Origin: Phormidesmis priestleyi
GTDB taxonomy: Bacteria; Cyanobacteriota; Cyanobacteriia; Phormidesmidales; Phormidesmidaceae
NCBI GenBank assembly: GCA_003242115.1
Contig: QBMP01000277.1
Span: 1-5,898, forward strand
Length of the DNA: 5,898 nt
Reading direction: 5' to 3'
Below, piece by piece: positions 5,818 through 5,898 of this stretch (its first letter is position 1; every line of letters begins with the position of its first letter). The position numbers and the translations under genes were made by a program. The notes beneath the pieces are model-generated. The model was given only the letters and a program-made list of their open reading frames with translations, was not told the DNA's origin and made no database searches.

Positions 5818-5858
5818 AGTTTAAGGAATTAGAAGAAATAGGTTATTAAAACGTTAAG
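5818..5858 (-). promoter_or_regulatory. Candidate Pho box (SphR/PhoB-type operator) upstream of pstS
   Basis: On the minus strand, 8-mers at an exact 11-bp period read CTTAACGT (5851-5858), AATAACCT (5840-5847), a degenerate TCTTCTAA (5829-5836) and CTTAAACT (5818-5825). Against CTTAACCT, the cyanobacterial Pho-box unit as I recall it, they have 1, 2, several and 1 mismatches. The last unit ends about 7-9 bp before weak -10 candidates (CATATT or TATTCT, 5804-5811), where an activator replacing the -35 contact would sit. A HIP1 octamer (5859-5866) directly abuts the upstream end. Phosphate-starvation induction is inferred. Confidence 0.5.
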
Positions 5859-5898
5859 GCGATCGCGCTTTTGAATCTTGGGCGTAAGAACAAAACAC

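Overview
This window is cyanobacterial chromosomal DNA. It has nine copies of the palindrome GCGATCGC (HIP1, the highly iterated octamer of many cyanobacteria) in 5.9 kb, starting at 899, 1198, 2415, 3053, 4746, 4916, 5102, 5475 and 5859. It also carries the cyanobacterial housekeeping order rplS - tRNA-Trp - secE - nusG, and its NusG and PstS/SphX-type proteins resemble cyanobacterial versions. The genus cannot be fixed from the sequence alone.

Left part (1-1512, all minus strand, read right to left): rplS (ribosomal protein L19), tRNA-Trp(CCA), secE (preprotein translocase subunit) and the 5' part of nusG, which runs off the left edge. This is the head of the ribosomal-protein/transcription-factor cluster that normally continues into rplK-rplA-rplJ-rplL. 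The gaps hold a perfect 11-bp inverted repeat between rplS and the tRNA, and a cluster of short GTCTAA repeats between the tRNA and secE.

Middle (1513-2527): a 184-bp divergent intergenic region with a candidate rplS promoter and a 16-bp tandem repeat abutting the start codon of map. The map gene (type I methionine aminopeptidase, plus strand) has all five metal ligands.

Right part (2528-5898, all minus strand, read right to left): a PstS/SphX-type periplasmic phosphate-binding protein behind a candidate Pho box, then a terminator-like region and a second large hairpin. Two consecutive genes follow for membrane-anchored, Pro-rich periplasmic proteins. Both have a TonB-like N-terminal anchor with the motif P-x4-ALGLH-x5-VP. 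Only the downstream one (2554-3624) ends in a recognisable TonB-like C-terminal domain; the upstream one (3671-4516) ends in a domain I cannot assign. This pair, downstream of a phosphate-binding protein gene without neighbouring Pst permease genes in view, is the least ordinary part of the window. The rest is well-known housekeeping content, and I see no CRISPR array, insertion sequence or phage gene.
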